A stretch of DNA of 16,938 bases, from contig DNXU01000448.1 in NCBI GenBank assembly GCA_003505715.1, forward strand, positions 48,520-65,457, read 5' to 3'. This document shows positions 8,127-16,301 of the stretch, one piece after another. The position numbers and the translations under genes are program-made. The DNA is from Cyanobacteria bacterium UBA8803. Its GTDB lineage: Bacteria > Cyanobacteriota > Cyanobacteriia > Cyanobacteriales > Coleofasciculaceae. Below the pieces are notes generated by a model that searched no databases, had not been told where the DNA came from, and saw only the letters and a list, made by a program, of their open reading frames with translations. Numbering within the stretch: position 1 is the stretch's first letter; each line of letters begins with the position of its first letter.

Positions 8127-8756
8127 ATGGGGTTAAAGTTAAATCTAAAAACTTGGGTAATTGAACGATTATATTTACCTTTCAAAGTTATACGTTATTT
8201 AGAGAACCAAGCCTACAGCTTGCACTATCGCTCAATTGCCTCTATTCACAAAGATGTAAAGTTTGTATCTCGTGGCAGAATTTATAATATCTGTAACCAG
8301 CGTGAGGCAATAAAGCTGGGAGCTAACACAATAATTTGTGGTGAATTATTAACCTTTGGTCATGGAGGTAGTATAGAAATTGGAGAATGGTGTTTTGTAG
8401 GTGAAGGCTCAAAAATTTGGTCTGCCGAGAAAATAAAAATCGGAAATAGAGTCTTAATTTCTCACAATGTTAATATTCATGATACCAACAGCCATCCTTT
8501 CAACGCTCAGGCGCGGCACCAGCATTACGTAGAAATAGTTCAGCGAGGACATCCGCGAACAGCTAATAATATTGTTTCATCCCCTGTGATTATTGAAGAT
8601 GATGTTTGGATTGGTTTTAATTCAATAATACTACGAGGAGTGAAAATTGGGTATGGTAGTATTATTGGAGCAGGTAGTATAGTTACCAAGGAGGTGCCAC
8701 CTAATAGTCTATTCATTAACAATAAAGTACAAAGGAAAATTGATGAAAGCGATTAA
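8127..8756 (+). CDS. Left-handed beta-helix (hexapeptide repeat) acyltransferase, WbbJ-like
   Basis: A 209-residue protein whose residues from about 60 onward are hexapeptide repeats of [IVL]-G-x type: [60 protein letters not shown]. This fold forms trimers that use acetyl-CoA, or occasionally acyl-ACP, to O- or N-acylate sugars. The loop HDTNSHPF (118-125) has His118 and His123. His123 in S-H-P matches the catalytic histidine position of galactoside/maltose acetyltransferases. A basic extension of about 45 residues precedes the helix. The likely job is O-acetylation of a residue in the repeat unit. It does not resemble WbpD, so I do not assign the 3-amino acetylation step to it. It overlaps the next gene by 14 bases. 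Confidence 0.88.
   Translation: MGLKLNLKTWVIERLYLPFKVIRYLENQAYSLHYRSIASIHKDVKFVSRGRIYNICNQREAIKLGANTIICGELLTFGHGGSIEIGEWCFVGEGSKIWSAEKIKIGNRVLISHNVNIHDTNSHPFNAQARHQHYVEIVQRGHPRTANNIVSSPVIIEDDVWIGFNSIILRGVKIGYGSIIGAGSIVTKEVPPNSLFINNKVQRKIDESD
8731..8736 (+). promoter_or_regulatory. Ribosome binding site of the first methyltransferase
   Basis: AAAGGA ends 6 bases before the ATG at 8743 and lies inside the preceding gene. It favours that ATG over the in-frame TTG at 8740. Confidence 0.6.
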
Positions 8757-9528
8757 AGATAGCCGATTTTTTGAAACTATTGTCAATTATTACGTGCGCT
8801 CGCCTTCGGTTACATTATGCCGTATACCTGAACTTGAATTGTTGAGTCAAATTCAACTAGAACGACCCGTTTTAGATCATTGCTGTGGAGATGGTTACAT
8901 TGCAGCAACTGCATTTTCCAAAACTATTATTGATGCAGGAGTTGACATTAATAATGAACAATTGGCTGCTGCACAGCAGCGTGGTAACTACAAAAGACTT
9001 GAGCGTGCTGATGCCGGCGTAGCCTTGCCCTTTAGCGATGAAGAGTTTGCGACAGTTATCAACAACAGTGGCATTGAACACATTCCAGATTTAGAGGTTG
9101 CTATAGCAGAAATTGCACGAGTTTTAAAGGTGGGGGGAAAAGTTTACTTAAATGTACTGAACAGTCGCTATTTCGACAGATGGCCGTTAAATCCAGAAAC
9201 AGCAATAATTTATAAAAAATTTCAACCTTTTTATCATGCTCTTAATGAGGAGGATTGGCGTGATATATTAGAACAGCACAATTTAAAAAATGTAACGTTC
9301 ACGGATTATTTGCCAGAGTCTACATCCAAGATGCTGGCAAGTCTCGATTATCGCTACAGTGCTCATTATTTCCGGAAAAGAATTTCACCTTTATTGATAC
9401 TAGAGCGATTTTTGCCAACATCATGGTTAATACAACGTTGGCGTAGTATGCTTGAGAATCTTCCTTGGGAAGCTACACCCGGTACAGGTAGCGGTTTCCT
9501 GATCTGTGCAACTAAAGCTGAGGTGTAG
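8743..9528 (+). CDS. Class I SAM-dependent methyltransferase
   Basis: A 261-residue Rossmann-fold methyltransferase. Motif I is VLDHCCGDG (43-51), a cysteine-rich variant of the common LDLGCGTG. The acidic end of strand 2 is in GVDIN (66-70), and [15 protein letters not shown] (94-108) is the motif II region. [14 protein letters not shown] follows and is typical of Methyltransf_11-like enzymes. The C-terminal third has a basic, aromatic stretch that could bind a lipid-linked or membrane acceptor. The chemistry is transfer of a methyl group from SAM. In this locus a sugar hydroxyl is the likely acceptor, but that is inferred from context only. Start at 8743, 14-base overlap with the acyltransferase, and only 3 bases to the next start. 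Confidence 0.87.
   Translation: MKAIKDSRFFETIVNYYVRSPSVTLCRIPELELLSQIQLERPVLDHCCGDGYIAATAFSKTIIDAGVDINNEQLAAAQQRGNYKRLERADAGVALPFSDEEFATVINNSGIEHIPDLEVAIAEIARVLKVGGKVYLNVLNSRYFDRWPLNPETAIIYKKFQPFYHALNEEDWRDILEQHNLKNVTFTDYLPESTSKMLASLDYRYSAHYFRKRISPLLILERFLPTSWLIQRWRSMLENLPWEATPGTGSGFLICATKAEV
9520..9525 (+). promoter_or_regulatory. Ribosome binding site supporting a GTG start
   Basis: GAGGTG overlaps the last codons of the preceding gene and ends 6 bases before GTG 9532. This supports a non-ATG start there. Confidence 0.6.
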
Positions 9529-9531
9529 AGC

Positions 9532-10374
9532 GTGGAATATAGCACTTGGGAAGAGGCAGTTAGTTGGCTGATGGCACAGCCAGATAAACAGGAAATAGTA
9601 CGGGACTGTTACTACGATCTGCCTCTCAAAGCTACGGCAGACCGCTACTGGCACAGCCCAGAATGGCAAGCAATCAAAAAATTTTTTCCCTCACAGCCAG
9701 GATATGCCCTTGACTTGGGAGCTGGTAATGGCATTGCCAGCTATGCTCTTGCCAAGGAAGGTTGGCAAGTCCAAGCTCTTGAACCCGATCCCAGTAACTT
9801 GGTAGGATGCGGGGCTATCCGCCAGCTAGTCGGAGAAACAGAGTTAACGATAGAGGTTGTCCAAGGAATTGGCGAAGATCTCCCTTTTGAGAATCGCACG
9901 TTCAACTTAGTATTTTGCCGACAAGCGTTACATCATGCTCGACACTTGCAGTCATTATGTACAGAGATCCATCGCGTTCTCAAACCTAGGGGAGTATTAG
10001 TGGCAGTAAGAGAACATGTAATTTCTTCCCAGCGTGACTTACCTAAATTTCTAGAGTCCCATCCTCTTCATAATCTTTATGGAGGAGAAAATGCTTATAG
10101 GCTTAAAGAGTATTTAGGAGCGCTAAAGTTAGCTGGGCTGCAAGTAGAACAAGTAATCGGGCCTTTTGATAGCGTTATTAATTATGCCCCGTTGACAGAG
10201 AAATATATTAAGGATGAGTTGAAGAAAAGATTTAATCGCATTCCGGGTGGTATGATTGTCAGCCAGTTGGTTTTGGGCGATCGCTTCTTTAAGCCGTTCC
10301 TACAGGTACTTTCTAAGATTGACCAGCGACCAGGACGGCTTTTCAGCTTCATTTGTTATAAGCTGGAGGATTAA
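9532..10374 (+). CDS. Class I SAM-dependent methyltransferase
   Basis: A 280-residue methyltransferase with a textbook SAM-binding motif I, ALDLGAGNG (59-67), an acidic strand-2 end QALEPD (81-86), EDLPFENRTFNLVFCR (115-130) and a post-motif HH pair (134-135). HRVLKPRGVLVAVREH follows as motif III. It is not a simple duplicate of the preceding methyltransferase: the motifs, N-terminal region (about 55 residues here with a Trp-rich stretch) and C-terminus all differ. The two could methylate different positions of the repeat unit or a chain end. Translation probably starts at GTG 9532 behind a GAGGTG site. The substrate is unknown, and glycan methylation is inferred from location. Confidence 0.87.
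   Translation: MEYSTWEEAVSWLMAQPDKQEIVRDCYYDLPLKATADRYWHSPEWQAIKKFFPSQPGYALDLGAGNGIASYALAKEGWQVQALEPDPSNLVGCGAIRQLVGETELTIEVVQGIGEDLPFENRTFNLVFCRQALHHARHLQSLCTEIHRVLKPRGVLVAVREHVISSQRDLPKFLESHPLHNLYGGENAYRLKEYLGALKLAGLQVEQVIGPFDSVINYAPLTEKYIKDELKKRFNRIPGGMIVSQLVLGDRFFKPFLQVLSKIDQRPGRLFSFICYKLED
10277..10284. repeat. HIP1 octamer GCGATCGC
   Basis: Exact copy near the 3' end of the second methyltransferase gene. Confidence 0.85.
10365..10370 (+). promoter_or_regulatory. Strong ribosome binding site of the SDR gene
   Basis: GGAGGA, the best Shine-Dalgarno match in the window, ends 9 bases before the ATG at 10380. Confidence 0.6.
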
Positions 10375-10379
10375 GCCTG

Positions 10380-11324
10380 ATGGCAGTGGTTTGGATAACA
10401 GGTGCCTGTGGCTTCATTGGTAATAACCTAGCCCGCCACCTGGCACAACAGGGTTACCAAGTTTTGGGAGTTGGTCATGGAGCATTACCTCCAGAGATGG
10501 CAGCTGACTTGGGTCTATCCTATTGGATTAACGGAGAAATTGAAGGCTCAAACTTGCAGCAGCTGCTCGATCGATCGGGCGTACCTGATGCGATCTATCA
10601 TCTCGCCGGAGGCAGTTCAGTTGGCTTATCCGTACAAGCTCCTGCTGAAGATTTTCGTCGCTCTGTAGTCTCCACAGCAGCACTACTCGAATGGATACGA
10701 ATCTATATAGCAGAGACAAAATTAGTTATCAGCTCTAGTGCAGCTATTTATGGCAACGGTCATATAGATGCGATCGCAGAGGATGGATATTTTACCCCTT
10801 ATTCTCCCTACGGCTTCCACAAGCGTACTGCCGAGTTACTATGCGAATCTTATGCCCACAACTTTGGCCTGCGGATAGCCATTGTAAGATTATTTTCTGT
10901 CTATGGTCCAGGCTTGTACAAACAGCTCCTCTGGGATTTATGCTGCCGTTTAAATCAGTCACCTTCCTTACTCATGCTTCACGGAACTGGCAAGGAAATT
11001 CGCGACTGGCTCTATATAGAAGATGCTGTACGCATCTTGATAGCTACAGTGAGCAGTGCTTCTTCAGCTCCCTTTATTGTAAATGGTGGCACCGGGATTG
11101 GTACTTGTGTAAGAGATGTAGCAACTCTGCTTTGCCAAAGCTGGGGGCAGTTCCCCGATTTAAAATTCTCTGGCCAGAATCGAATTGGCGATCCGTTCTC
11201 ACTGATAGCCGATACCAGTCGTCTTCAGACCCTTGCGTTTGTTCCCCAACACACACTAGCATCAGGACTGAAAGAATATGTTCGTTGGTTTCGGCAAAGA
11301 AAGGTACATGAGACCCACATATGA
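10380..11324 (+). CDS. NAD-dependent epimerase/dehydratase (extended SDR)
   Basis: A 314-residue nucleotide-sugar modifying enzyme. The NAD(P)-binding motif is GACGFIG (8-14). The catalytic set is the Ser pair in ISSSAAIYGNG (118-120) plus Y144 and K148 in SPYGFHK. RDWLYIEDAV lies in the C-terminal sugar-nucleotide domain. The SSAAIYG motif, instead of the TDEVYG of 4,6-dehydratases, points to a 4-epimerase or 4-keto reductase (GalE/WbpK-like) rather than a dehydratase. It would convert a UDP-, GDP- or dTDP-sugar precursor in the cytoplasm. The following GT4 overlaps it by an ATGA, so the SDR may make the sugar that enzyme uses. That is inference from gene order. Length is normal for the family. 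Confidence 0.9.
   Translation: MAVVWITGACGFIGNNLARHLAQQGYQVLGVGHGALPPEMAADLGLSYWINGEIEGSNLQQLLDRSGVPDAIYHLAGGSSVGLSVQAPAEDFRRSVVSTAALLEWIRIYIAETKLVISSSAAIYGNGHIDAIAEDGYFTPYSPYGFHKRTAELLCESYAHNFGLRIAIVRLFSVYGPGLYKQLLWDLCCRLNQSPSLLMLHGTGKEIRDWLYIEDAVRILIATVSSASSAPFIVNGGTGIGTCVRDVATLLCQSWGQFPDLKFSGQNRIGDPFSLIADTSRLQTLAFVPQHTLASGLKEYVRWFRQRKVHETHI
10770..10777. repeat. HIP1 octamer GCGATCGC
   Basis: Exact copy inside the SDR gene, about 490 bases from the preceding copy. Confidence 0.85.
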
Positions 11325-12529
11325 GTAAAGCAAAGGCTATCATCATTAACCTGTCTACCTCTGGTAGCCGATTAGGCGGTGCCGCGATTGCTGCTGAGTG
11401 GCACAGTCGCTTCATTGCTGCCAAATTCCCTGTTGAACTTTGGCGAATGTGGGACTACGACCAAGAATTTTACCTAGATAACTTAAAGATTCGGCAATAC
11501 ACTACGAAAGTTAAATTAGGGCTACTAGGTAAATTGCTTCCCAAGCAGGCCAAAGCTTTTTTTTTAGATAGTGACATTTTAGATAACCTTCTCATAGACT
11601 CTCCTGATATTATCCATTTGCAAAATCCTCTTCCAGCTCTAGCTTTTGAAAGGATAGCTTGTAAAGCTCATGAAGCAGGCATTAAAGTAGTAGTTTCAAC
11701 CCATGGCTTTTATGAAGTTATGAACTTAAATTACACTCTTAATTTCTCTAAGCGCTGGGCTTGGCAACGCGGAATTACCAAACCGATTCTGAGAAGCACA
11801 CGTTATATAGATGCTGTTTTATCTGGTTACCCTGCTGAAAAAAAGATGCTGATTAATATGGGATTAAATGAAAATATAATTCATTTAATCCCCAATGGTA
11901 TCAACCCTTTTTTCTTAAGCAAGCCTTCAGATGAAGAATGTAATCTAGTTCTAAAAAGATTTAATATTTTTAAGGAAAAGCCCATATTACTGTTTATTGG
12001 CAATCATACCCTTAACAAAGGATTGGATACAGTATTAAAGGTAGCATCTAGTTTATCTAAACCTGCCTTCGTAGTTATCGGAGGTAGATTAGCAGATCCT
12101 GAGGAACCTTTACGATGGAAGAAGAAAATTCCACCAGCCAAGCAAGTAGAAGTGATTTTTACTGATTTTTTAACTCTAACCGAGCAAAGGGCACTTTATC
12201 ATCTGTCTACAGCTCTTCTTTTTCCTAGTTTGGCGGATACCCTACCCTTAACTATTTTGGAAGCAATAGCTAGTGGATTACCTGTTATTGCTTACGGGGT
12301 TGGGGGAATTCCATTTCAACTAGCAAATGATTCCGGAATTGTAATTGCACCTGGAGATATTCATAGTTTTAAGTCAGCTGTAGAGTATCTGTTGGTTGAT
12401 GAAAATGCTAGACAGAAATTGATATTCAATGGCAAAGAAAGGCAAAAGGAATTATTTTCTTGGGAACTAGCTGCAACACAAACAGTAGAGATTTATGAAA
12501 AATTATTAGTTGGAAGGTCAACGAGCTAA
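11321..12529 (+). CDS. Glycosyltransferase family 4
   Basis: A 402-residue retaining GT-B glycosyltransferase. The N-terminal domain opens with LSTSGSRLGGAAIAA, the glycine-rich loop of GT4 enzymes. DIIHLQNPLPAL and STHGFYE follow in the acceptor domain. The donor domain begins ILLFIGNHTLNKGLD, and the nucleotide-sugar motif is DTLPLTILE (Asp306 to Glu314), i.e. EX7E with Asp in first place, then AIASGLPVIAYGVGGIP. Its ATG sits in an ATGA overlap with the SDR. A run of nine T at 11557-11565 lies within the coding sequence and is a potential slippage site, though the frame is intact here. Donor sugar unknown. Confidence 0.9.
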   Translation: MSKAKAIIINLSTSGSRLGGAAIAAEWHSRFIAAKFPVELWRMWDYDQEFYLDNLKIRQYTTKVKLGLLGKLLPKQAKAFFLDSDILDNLLIDSPDIIHLQNPLPALAFERIACKAHEAGIKVVVSTHGFYEVMNLNYTLNFSKRWAWQRGITKPILRSTRYIDAVLSGYPAEKKMLINMGLNENIIHLIPNGINPFFLSKPSDEECNLVLKRFNIFKEKPILLFIGNHTLNKGLDTVLKVASSLSKPAFVVIGGRLADPEEPLRWKKKIPPAKQVEVIFTDFLTLTEQRALYHLSTALLFPSLADTLPLTILEAIASGLPVIAYGVGGIPFQLANDSGIVIAPGDIHSFKSAVEYLLVDENARQKLIFNGKERQKELFSWELAATQTVEIYEKLLVGRSTS

Positions 12530-12559
12530 TGGCAACTTAATTTATTTATATAAAAAATC

Positions 12560-13783
12560 ATGAAAATATTGTTAATCACTGACCATTTTTATCCCGATCT
12601 TTCTAGTGGTGGACGTTTGTTAACCGATTTAGCATTAGGTTTAGTCGAAGCTGGCAATCAAGTACAAGTTATCACAGCTTCGCCAGATGTCAATACGGCA
12701 AAAATTCAATTACCAAATGGGGAGTTTTTTGGAGTTAAAATTGATAATATTAGGTTGAAGAATTTATCAAAATATAATCTCAAGGTGCGGGTAATATATG
12801 AAATTTTATTTTGCTTAACAGTTTTTTTCCGAGTTTTATTTTATTCGAGTGCAGATGTAATATTTACTCTATCTAGCCCACCTTTCTTGCCTTATTTTGT
12901 TGCATTTTTATCAAGATTAAAACGGATACCATACGTTTATGTAGTAATGGATGTTTATCCAGATATTGCAATAAATTTGGGGTTACTAAAACCAAATTCA
13001 AAAATTGTTAAACTTTGGGATTGGATTAGTATATTAGCGTTAAGAAATGCTACTCGTGTAGTGGTTTTAGGCCGCTGTATGTATAATGTGATTCATAAAA
13101 AAATGGCAGGCAGCGCAGTCCCAATAGATATCATCCACAATTGGTCGAATGCTGAAAAAATCCAGCCTCTACCAAGAGCTATAAATCCATTTTTTATTAA
13201 TAATCCTCATTTAAAAGAAAAATTTATTGTTCAGTATTCTGGAAATTTAGGCAGATTTCAAGACTTTGAAACAATCCTTGGCTCTGCCGAAAAACTCAAA
13301 ACCAATTCGTACATTCATTTTTTAATCATTGGTGAAGGCTTTCAACGCGAGTGGTTGTTAAATGAAGTGGAAAGGCGTAGTTTGAATAATGTAACCTTAC
13401 TGAGTTTTCAACCCCAGGAAGAGTTAGTGTATTCGCTCAATGCGGCTAATGTAGCATTAGTGACTCTCAAACGTGGAGCAGAAGGGCTAGGAGTTCCTAG
13501 TAAGTTCTATCCTATACTAGCAGCAGGCAAACCAGTGTTGGCAATCATGGCAGAATGGGCAGAAGTTGCTTTAACAGTAAAAGAATTTGCTATAGGTATT
13601 GTATTAGAGCAGGACAATATCGATTCTTTAGCCGGAGCTATTAACAAATGGTCGAGTGACCCAGAAGAGTTAGATAAGATAGGAAAGCGCTCACGCGATC
13701 TATTTTTGCAACGATTTGACAGATCCTACGCAATTGAGGCTTACCAAAAGTGTTTGCACCTAGCAGTAAGCTTAGAAGAATAG
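12560..13783 (+). CDS. Glycosyltransferase family 4, WbuB-like
   Basis: A 407-residue glycosyltransferase resembling the WbuB group: N-terminal LLITDHFYPDLSSGGR, then SSPPFLPYF, DVYPDIAINLG, DIIHNWSN and, in the donor domain, QYSGNLGRFQDFE and GLGVPSKFYPILAAGKPVLAI. WbuB itself transfers an N-acetyl-L-fucosamine residue. Members of the group are common in clusters that make N-acetylated amino sugars, which fits the aminotransferases and epimerase here. A hydrophobic stretch around residues 84-115 (FCLTVFFRVLF and onward) may be a membrane contact. It starts 30 bases after the previous stop without a visible Shine-Dalgarno, and 3 bases separate its stop from the GNAT gene. The exact sugar is not determinable. 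Confidence 0.88.
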   Translation: MKILLITDHFYPDLSSGGRLLTDLALGLVEAGNQVQVITASPDVNTAKIQLPNGEFFGVKIDNIRLKNLSKYNLKVRVIYEILFCLTVFFRVLFYSSADVIFTLSSPPFLPYFVAFLSRLKRIPYVYVVMDVYPDIAINLGLLKPNSKIVKLWDWISILALRNATRVVVLGRCMYNVIHKKMAGSAVPIDIIHNWSNAEKIQPLPRAINPFFINNPHLKEKFIVQYSGNLGRFQDFETILGSAEKLKTNSYIHFLIIGEGFQREWLLNEVERRSLNNVTLLSFQPQEELVYSLNAANVALVTLKRGAEGLGVPSKFYPILAAGKPVLAIMAEWAEVALTVKEFAIGIVLEQDNIDSLAGAINKWSSDPEELDKIGKRSRDLFLQRFDRSYAIEAYQKCLHLAVSLEE

Positions 13784-13786
13784 ATA

Positions 13787-14371
13787 ATGGAAATACGGCT
13801 TGCCAATATTACTACGGACTTAAGCGATATTGTCCGAATCCACATAAGAGCCTTTCCAGGTTTCTTTATGACCGACATGGGATCTTCTTTTTTACAAGAG
13901 TATTATCAAGCCGTATTGGAATTCTCGGAAAATCTTTCGTTAATTGCAATTAAAGATAATAAAGCAATTGGTTTTGTGGTAGGTTTTGGTAATCCTCCTG
14001 CCTTCTATAACTTTTACCGTGGCCGTTATAGCCGTTTAATTAGAGTAACCCTATTAGCTATGCTACGTAATCCCAGCCTGATCGGCAGAGTCCTGTCAAA
14101 TGCTAAGCGGATTTCTTCAGTTCAGGGGAGCCAATTAGAGGTGGAGTTATCATCAATTGCTGTAGACCCTACTTTCACCGGAGTTGGTCATTTACTCATT
14201 ACCGCTTTCGTTGAGCTGGCTCGCTATCGTAGATATCAAAGTATTTACTTAACAACAGATGCAGAAGGAAATGACCGTGTAAATGATTTCTATACTAGAC
14301 AAGACTTTTTCTTGGAAAGCAATTTCCTATCAGGTCAGCGTAAAATGAATCAGTATCGTATGTTCCTCTAA
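13787..14371 (+). CDS. GNAT-family N-acetyltransferase
   Basis: A 194-residue protein with the GNAT layout. Strand 4 is ELSSIAVDP (120-128) and the acetyl-CoA pyrophosphate loop is TFTGVGHLL (129-137). In the usual Q/R-x-x-G-x-G/A the first residue here is Thr129. The C-terminal NDFYTRQDF (166-174) supplies the late tyrosine. The family transfers an acyl group from acyl-CoA to an amine. Placed directly before an ArnB-type aminotransferase, the obvious job is to N-acylate the 4-amino sugar that enzyme makes, as WecD does next to WecE in enterobacterial common antigen. The middle segment (70-110) is longer and more basic than in minimal GNATs. Function is inferred from position. Family is well supported. 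Confidence 0.82.
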   Translation: MEIRLANITTDLSDIVRIHIRAFPGFFMTDMGSSFLQEYYQAVLEFSENLSLIAIKDNKAIGFVVGFGNPPAFYNFYRGRYSRLIRVTLLAMLRNPSLIGRVLSNAKRISSVQGSQLEVELSSIAVDPTFTGVGHLLITAFVELARYRRYQSIYLTTDAEGNDRVNDFYTRQDFFLESNFLSGQRKMNQYRMFL

Positions 14372-14400
14372 AGAATTTTAATCCTACTCTTAAGTTAAAA

Positions 14401-15555
14401 ATGACTAATTTCTTACCTTTTGCATTGCCAGAAATTGGCCAAGAAGAAATCGATGAGGTCGTTGATTCATTGCGATCTGGTTGGCTGACCACTGGACCAA
14501 AAACTAAACGCTTTGAACAAGACTTTACTGAATTTCTAGGAGGGGATATAGAATCAATATCCATCAACTCAGCTACTTCAGGACTACACCTTGCTCTGGA
14601 AGCACTAGGCATCAGTCCGGGAGATGAAGTTATCACCACACCTTACACGTTCACTGCTACTGGTGAAGTAGTCCGCTACTTAAGTAGCAATCCTATTTTC
14701 GTGGATATAGACCCAACCACCTTTAACATAGACCCTGCAAAAATAGAGGCAGCAATTACACCCCGCACTAAAGCTATCTTAATTGTCCACTTTGGCGGAC
14801 TGGCCTGTGAAATGGAGCCTATCCTGAAAATCGCCCAGAAACACGGCTTAAAAGTAGTCGAAGACGCTGCCCATGCTATCCCTACGACCTATCAGGGTAA
14901 ATTAGTGGGAACACTAGACAGTGATGTTACCGTCTACAGTTTCTATGCTACCAAACCCATTGCCACCGGGGAAGGGGGCATGTTAGTCACTCGTAACCCC
15001 GAAATTGCCAAGCGCTGCCGCATCATGCGCCTTCATGGCATCAGTCGCGATGCCTTTGACCGCTACACCTCAACCAAACCAGCATGGTACTACGAAATAA
15101 TTGCTCCTGGTTTTAAATACAACATGACTGACTTAGCTGCCTCTCTGGGCATCCATCAGCTTAAAAAAGCCTGGACATTTCAGCAAAAACGAGCGGAAAT
15201 AGCCAAACGCTATGATACAGAACTCGCCAACTTACCCTTACTTCTGCCACCCACACCCAAAGATGGTGACGTACACTCATGGCATCTGTATGTCATACGC
15301 TTAGTCGATCTTGCTAAAATTAGCCGGGAAGCTTTCATCGAACAGATGGCTGCCAGAGGAATTGGTTGCAGTGTTCACTTTATCCCCCTACACCTCCACC
15401 CCTATTGGCGAGATACCTACTATCTCAAACCCCGTGATTTTCCCTGTGCTCTATCTGCCTACGAGCGTGCAGTAAGTTTACCCATCTATACGAAAATGAC
15501 AGAAGCAGACCAAGAGCGTGTCATCAACGCCGTTAAAGAAATTTTAAGTGTGTGA
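14401..15555 (+). CDS. DegT/DnrJ/EryC1/StrS aminotransferase, ArnB-type
   Basis: A complete 384-residue PLP-dependent aminotransferase. Marks in order: [13 protein letters not shown] (4-16), SGWLTTGPK (26-34), [11 protein letters not shown] (56-66), EDAAHA (154-159; Asp155 for the PLP ring nitrogen), the PLP lysine Lys185 in [13 protein letters not shown], and PGFKYNMTD. The N-terminal LPFxxP, the FDRYT motif and the C-terminal [12 protein letters not shown] match the ArnB/PseC type that aminates 4-keto sugars, distinct from the WbpE-like enzyme at the left edge. It would make a 4-amino-4-deoxy or 4-amino-4,6-dideoxy nucleotide sugar. No 4,6-dehydratase that would supply the keto sugar is in the window. 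It sits between the GNAT and the phosphoglycosyl transferase and overlaps the latter by 4 bases if GTG 15552 is used. Confidence 0.93.
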   Translation: MTNFLPFALPEIGQEEIDEVVDSLRSGWLTTGPKTKRFEQDFTEFLGGDIESISINSATSGLHLALEALGISPGDEVITTPYTFTATGEVVRYLSSNPIFVDIDPTTFNIDPAKIEAAITPRTKAILIVHFGGLACEMEPILKIAQKHGLKVVEDAAHAIPTTYQGKLVGTLDSDVTVYSFYATKPIATGEGGMLVTRNPEIAKRCRIMRLHGISRDAFDRYTSTKPAWYYEIIAPGFKYNMTDLAASLGIHQLKKAWTFQQKRAEIAKRYDTELANLPLLLPPTPKDGDVHSWHLYVIRLVDLAKISREAFIEQMAARGIGCSVHFIPLHLHPYWRDTYYLKPRDFPCALSAYERAVSLPIYTKMTEADQERVINAVKEILSV

Positions 15556-16163
15556 GTGTGAGTATTATGATAGCCAAGCGTGTGTTTGACTTATTCTTTT
15601 CCCTAGTTAGCATTGCAATCCTTCTGCCTTTATTCGTGGCGATCGCAGCCTGGATAAAATTGGATTCTCCCGGGCCTATCTTCTTCCGACAAATTCGGAT
15701 TGGGCAATTTGGCCACGAATTTACCATCTATAAGTTTCGTACTATGGTTGCTAATGCCGAAGCATTGGGAAAACAAATCACAGCTACTCATGACCAACGC
15801 ATTACCAGAAGCGGGCAATTTCTCAGAAAATACAAACTTGATGAACTGCCACAGCTATTTAACGTTTTAAAGGGTGAAATGAGTTTTGTCGGCCCTCGCC
15901 CAGAAGTCCCCAAGTATGTTGCCCTATATACTACAGATCAGCTTCGAGTTTTAGAAGTACCGCCAGGTATAACTGATTTAGCCTCAATTCAATTTCGTAA
16001 TGAAGGCGATCTACTAGTTAATACTCCCAATCCTGAAGAAATCTATATTCAGGAAATTATGCCTCAAAAACTAGAGCTAAATAGACAGTACATCACTCAA
16101 GCTAGCTTGGGTTTTGACTTGCTGCTTATTCTTAAAACACTTTGGCAAGTAATAGCGGTATAG
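15552..16163 (+). CDS. Initiating phosphoglycosyl transferase (bacterial sugar transferase, PglC/WcaJ family)
   Basis: A small monotopic phosphoglycosyl transferase that would move a sugar-1-phosphate from a UDP-sugar to undecaprenyl phosphate, starting repeat-unit assembly at the inner membrane. The N-terminal re-entrant helix is [37 protein letters not shown], the catalytic Asp-Glu of [23 protein letters not shown] and [13 protein letters not shown] follow. At about 200 residues it is the minimal PglC-like form, without the extra membrane domain of WbaP/WcaJ. Three in-frame starts compete: GTG 15552 (GTGA overlap), GTG 15558 and ATG 15567 (198 residues). None has a good Shine-Dalgarno. Numbered from the ATG, the catalytic pair is Asp92-Glu93. 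The neighbouring aminotransferase and GNAT may make its substrate. It is the last plus-strand gene. Confidence 0.93.
   Translation: MSVSIMIAKRVFDLFFSLVSIAILLPLFVAIAAWIKLDSPGPIFFRQIRIGQFGHEFTIYKFRTMVANAEALGKQITATHDQRITRSGQFLRKYKLDELPQLFNVLKGEMSFVGPRPEVPKYVALYTTDQLRVLEVPPGITDLASIQFRNEGDLLVNTPNPEEIYIQEIMPQKLELNRQYITQASLGFDLLLILKTLWQVIAV
15639..15646. repeat. HIP1 octamer GCGATCGC
   Basis: Exact copy in the membrane-helix region of the phosphoglycosyl transferase gene. Confidence 0.85.
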
Positions 16164-16301
16164 AGGATATTTATACTTGATACAATTACCAAGCTACCAC
16201 GATTGACATACTAGCTTCCATACTACAAATTGATGTGCGGAAGGTGGATTCCATCAGACCCAACGCCCAACTCTTCTTATTCAGGCGGATCGCATTCCAC
16301 T
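16164..16301. other. Convergent intergenic region between the plus-strand cluster and the ABC permease
   Basis: 138 bases between two genes that point at each other. I see no intrinsic terminator with a U-tract. It holds a 6-bp inverted repeat (16191-16217), a 7-base direct repeat CATACTA at 16207 and 16219, a short palindrome TGGATTCCA (16245-16253) and ACCCAACGC-like text that resembles dispersed cyanobacterial intergenic repeats. The plus frame starting at 16181 stays open through the whole region and into the permease antisense, but has no ATG or ribosome site. Confidence 0.5.
16191..16217. repeat. Short inverted repeat AAGCTA / TAGCTT
   Basis: Arms 16191-16196 and 16212-16217 are perfect 6-bp complements around a 15-base loop, about 30 bases after the last plus-strand stop. 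There is no T-run behind it, so a terminator role is only possible, not shown. Confidence 0.3.

Noticed and set aside
10841..11311. 156-codon plus-strand open frame
   Set aside because: It lies wholly inside the SDR gene in another frame, has no family motif, and the SDR shows continuous catalytic and NAD-binding motifs.
11074..11424. 116-codon minus-strand open frame
   Set aside because: Antisense across the SDR/GT4 junction, where both plus-strand genes have clear family motifs.
14295..14639. 114-codon minus-strand open frame
   Set aside because: Antisense to the GNAT end and the start of the ArnB-type aminotransferase. The composition looks like a shadow of those genes.
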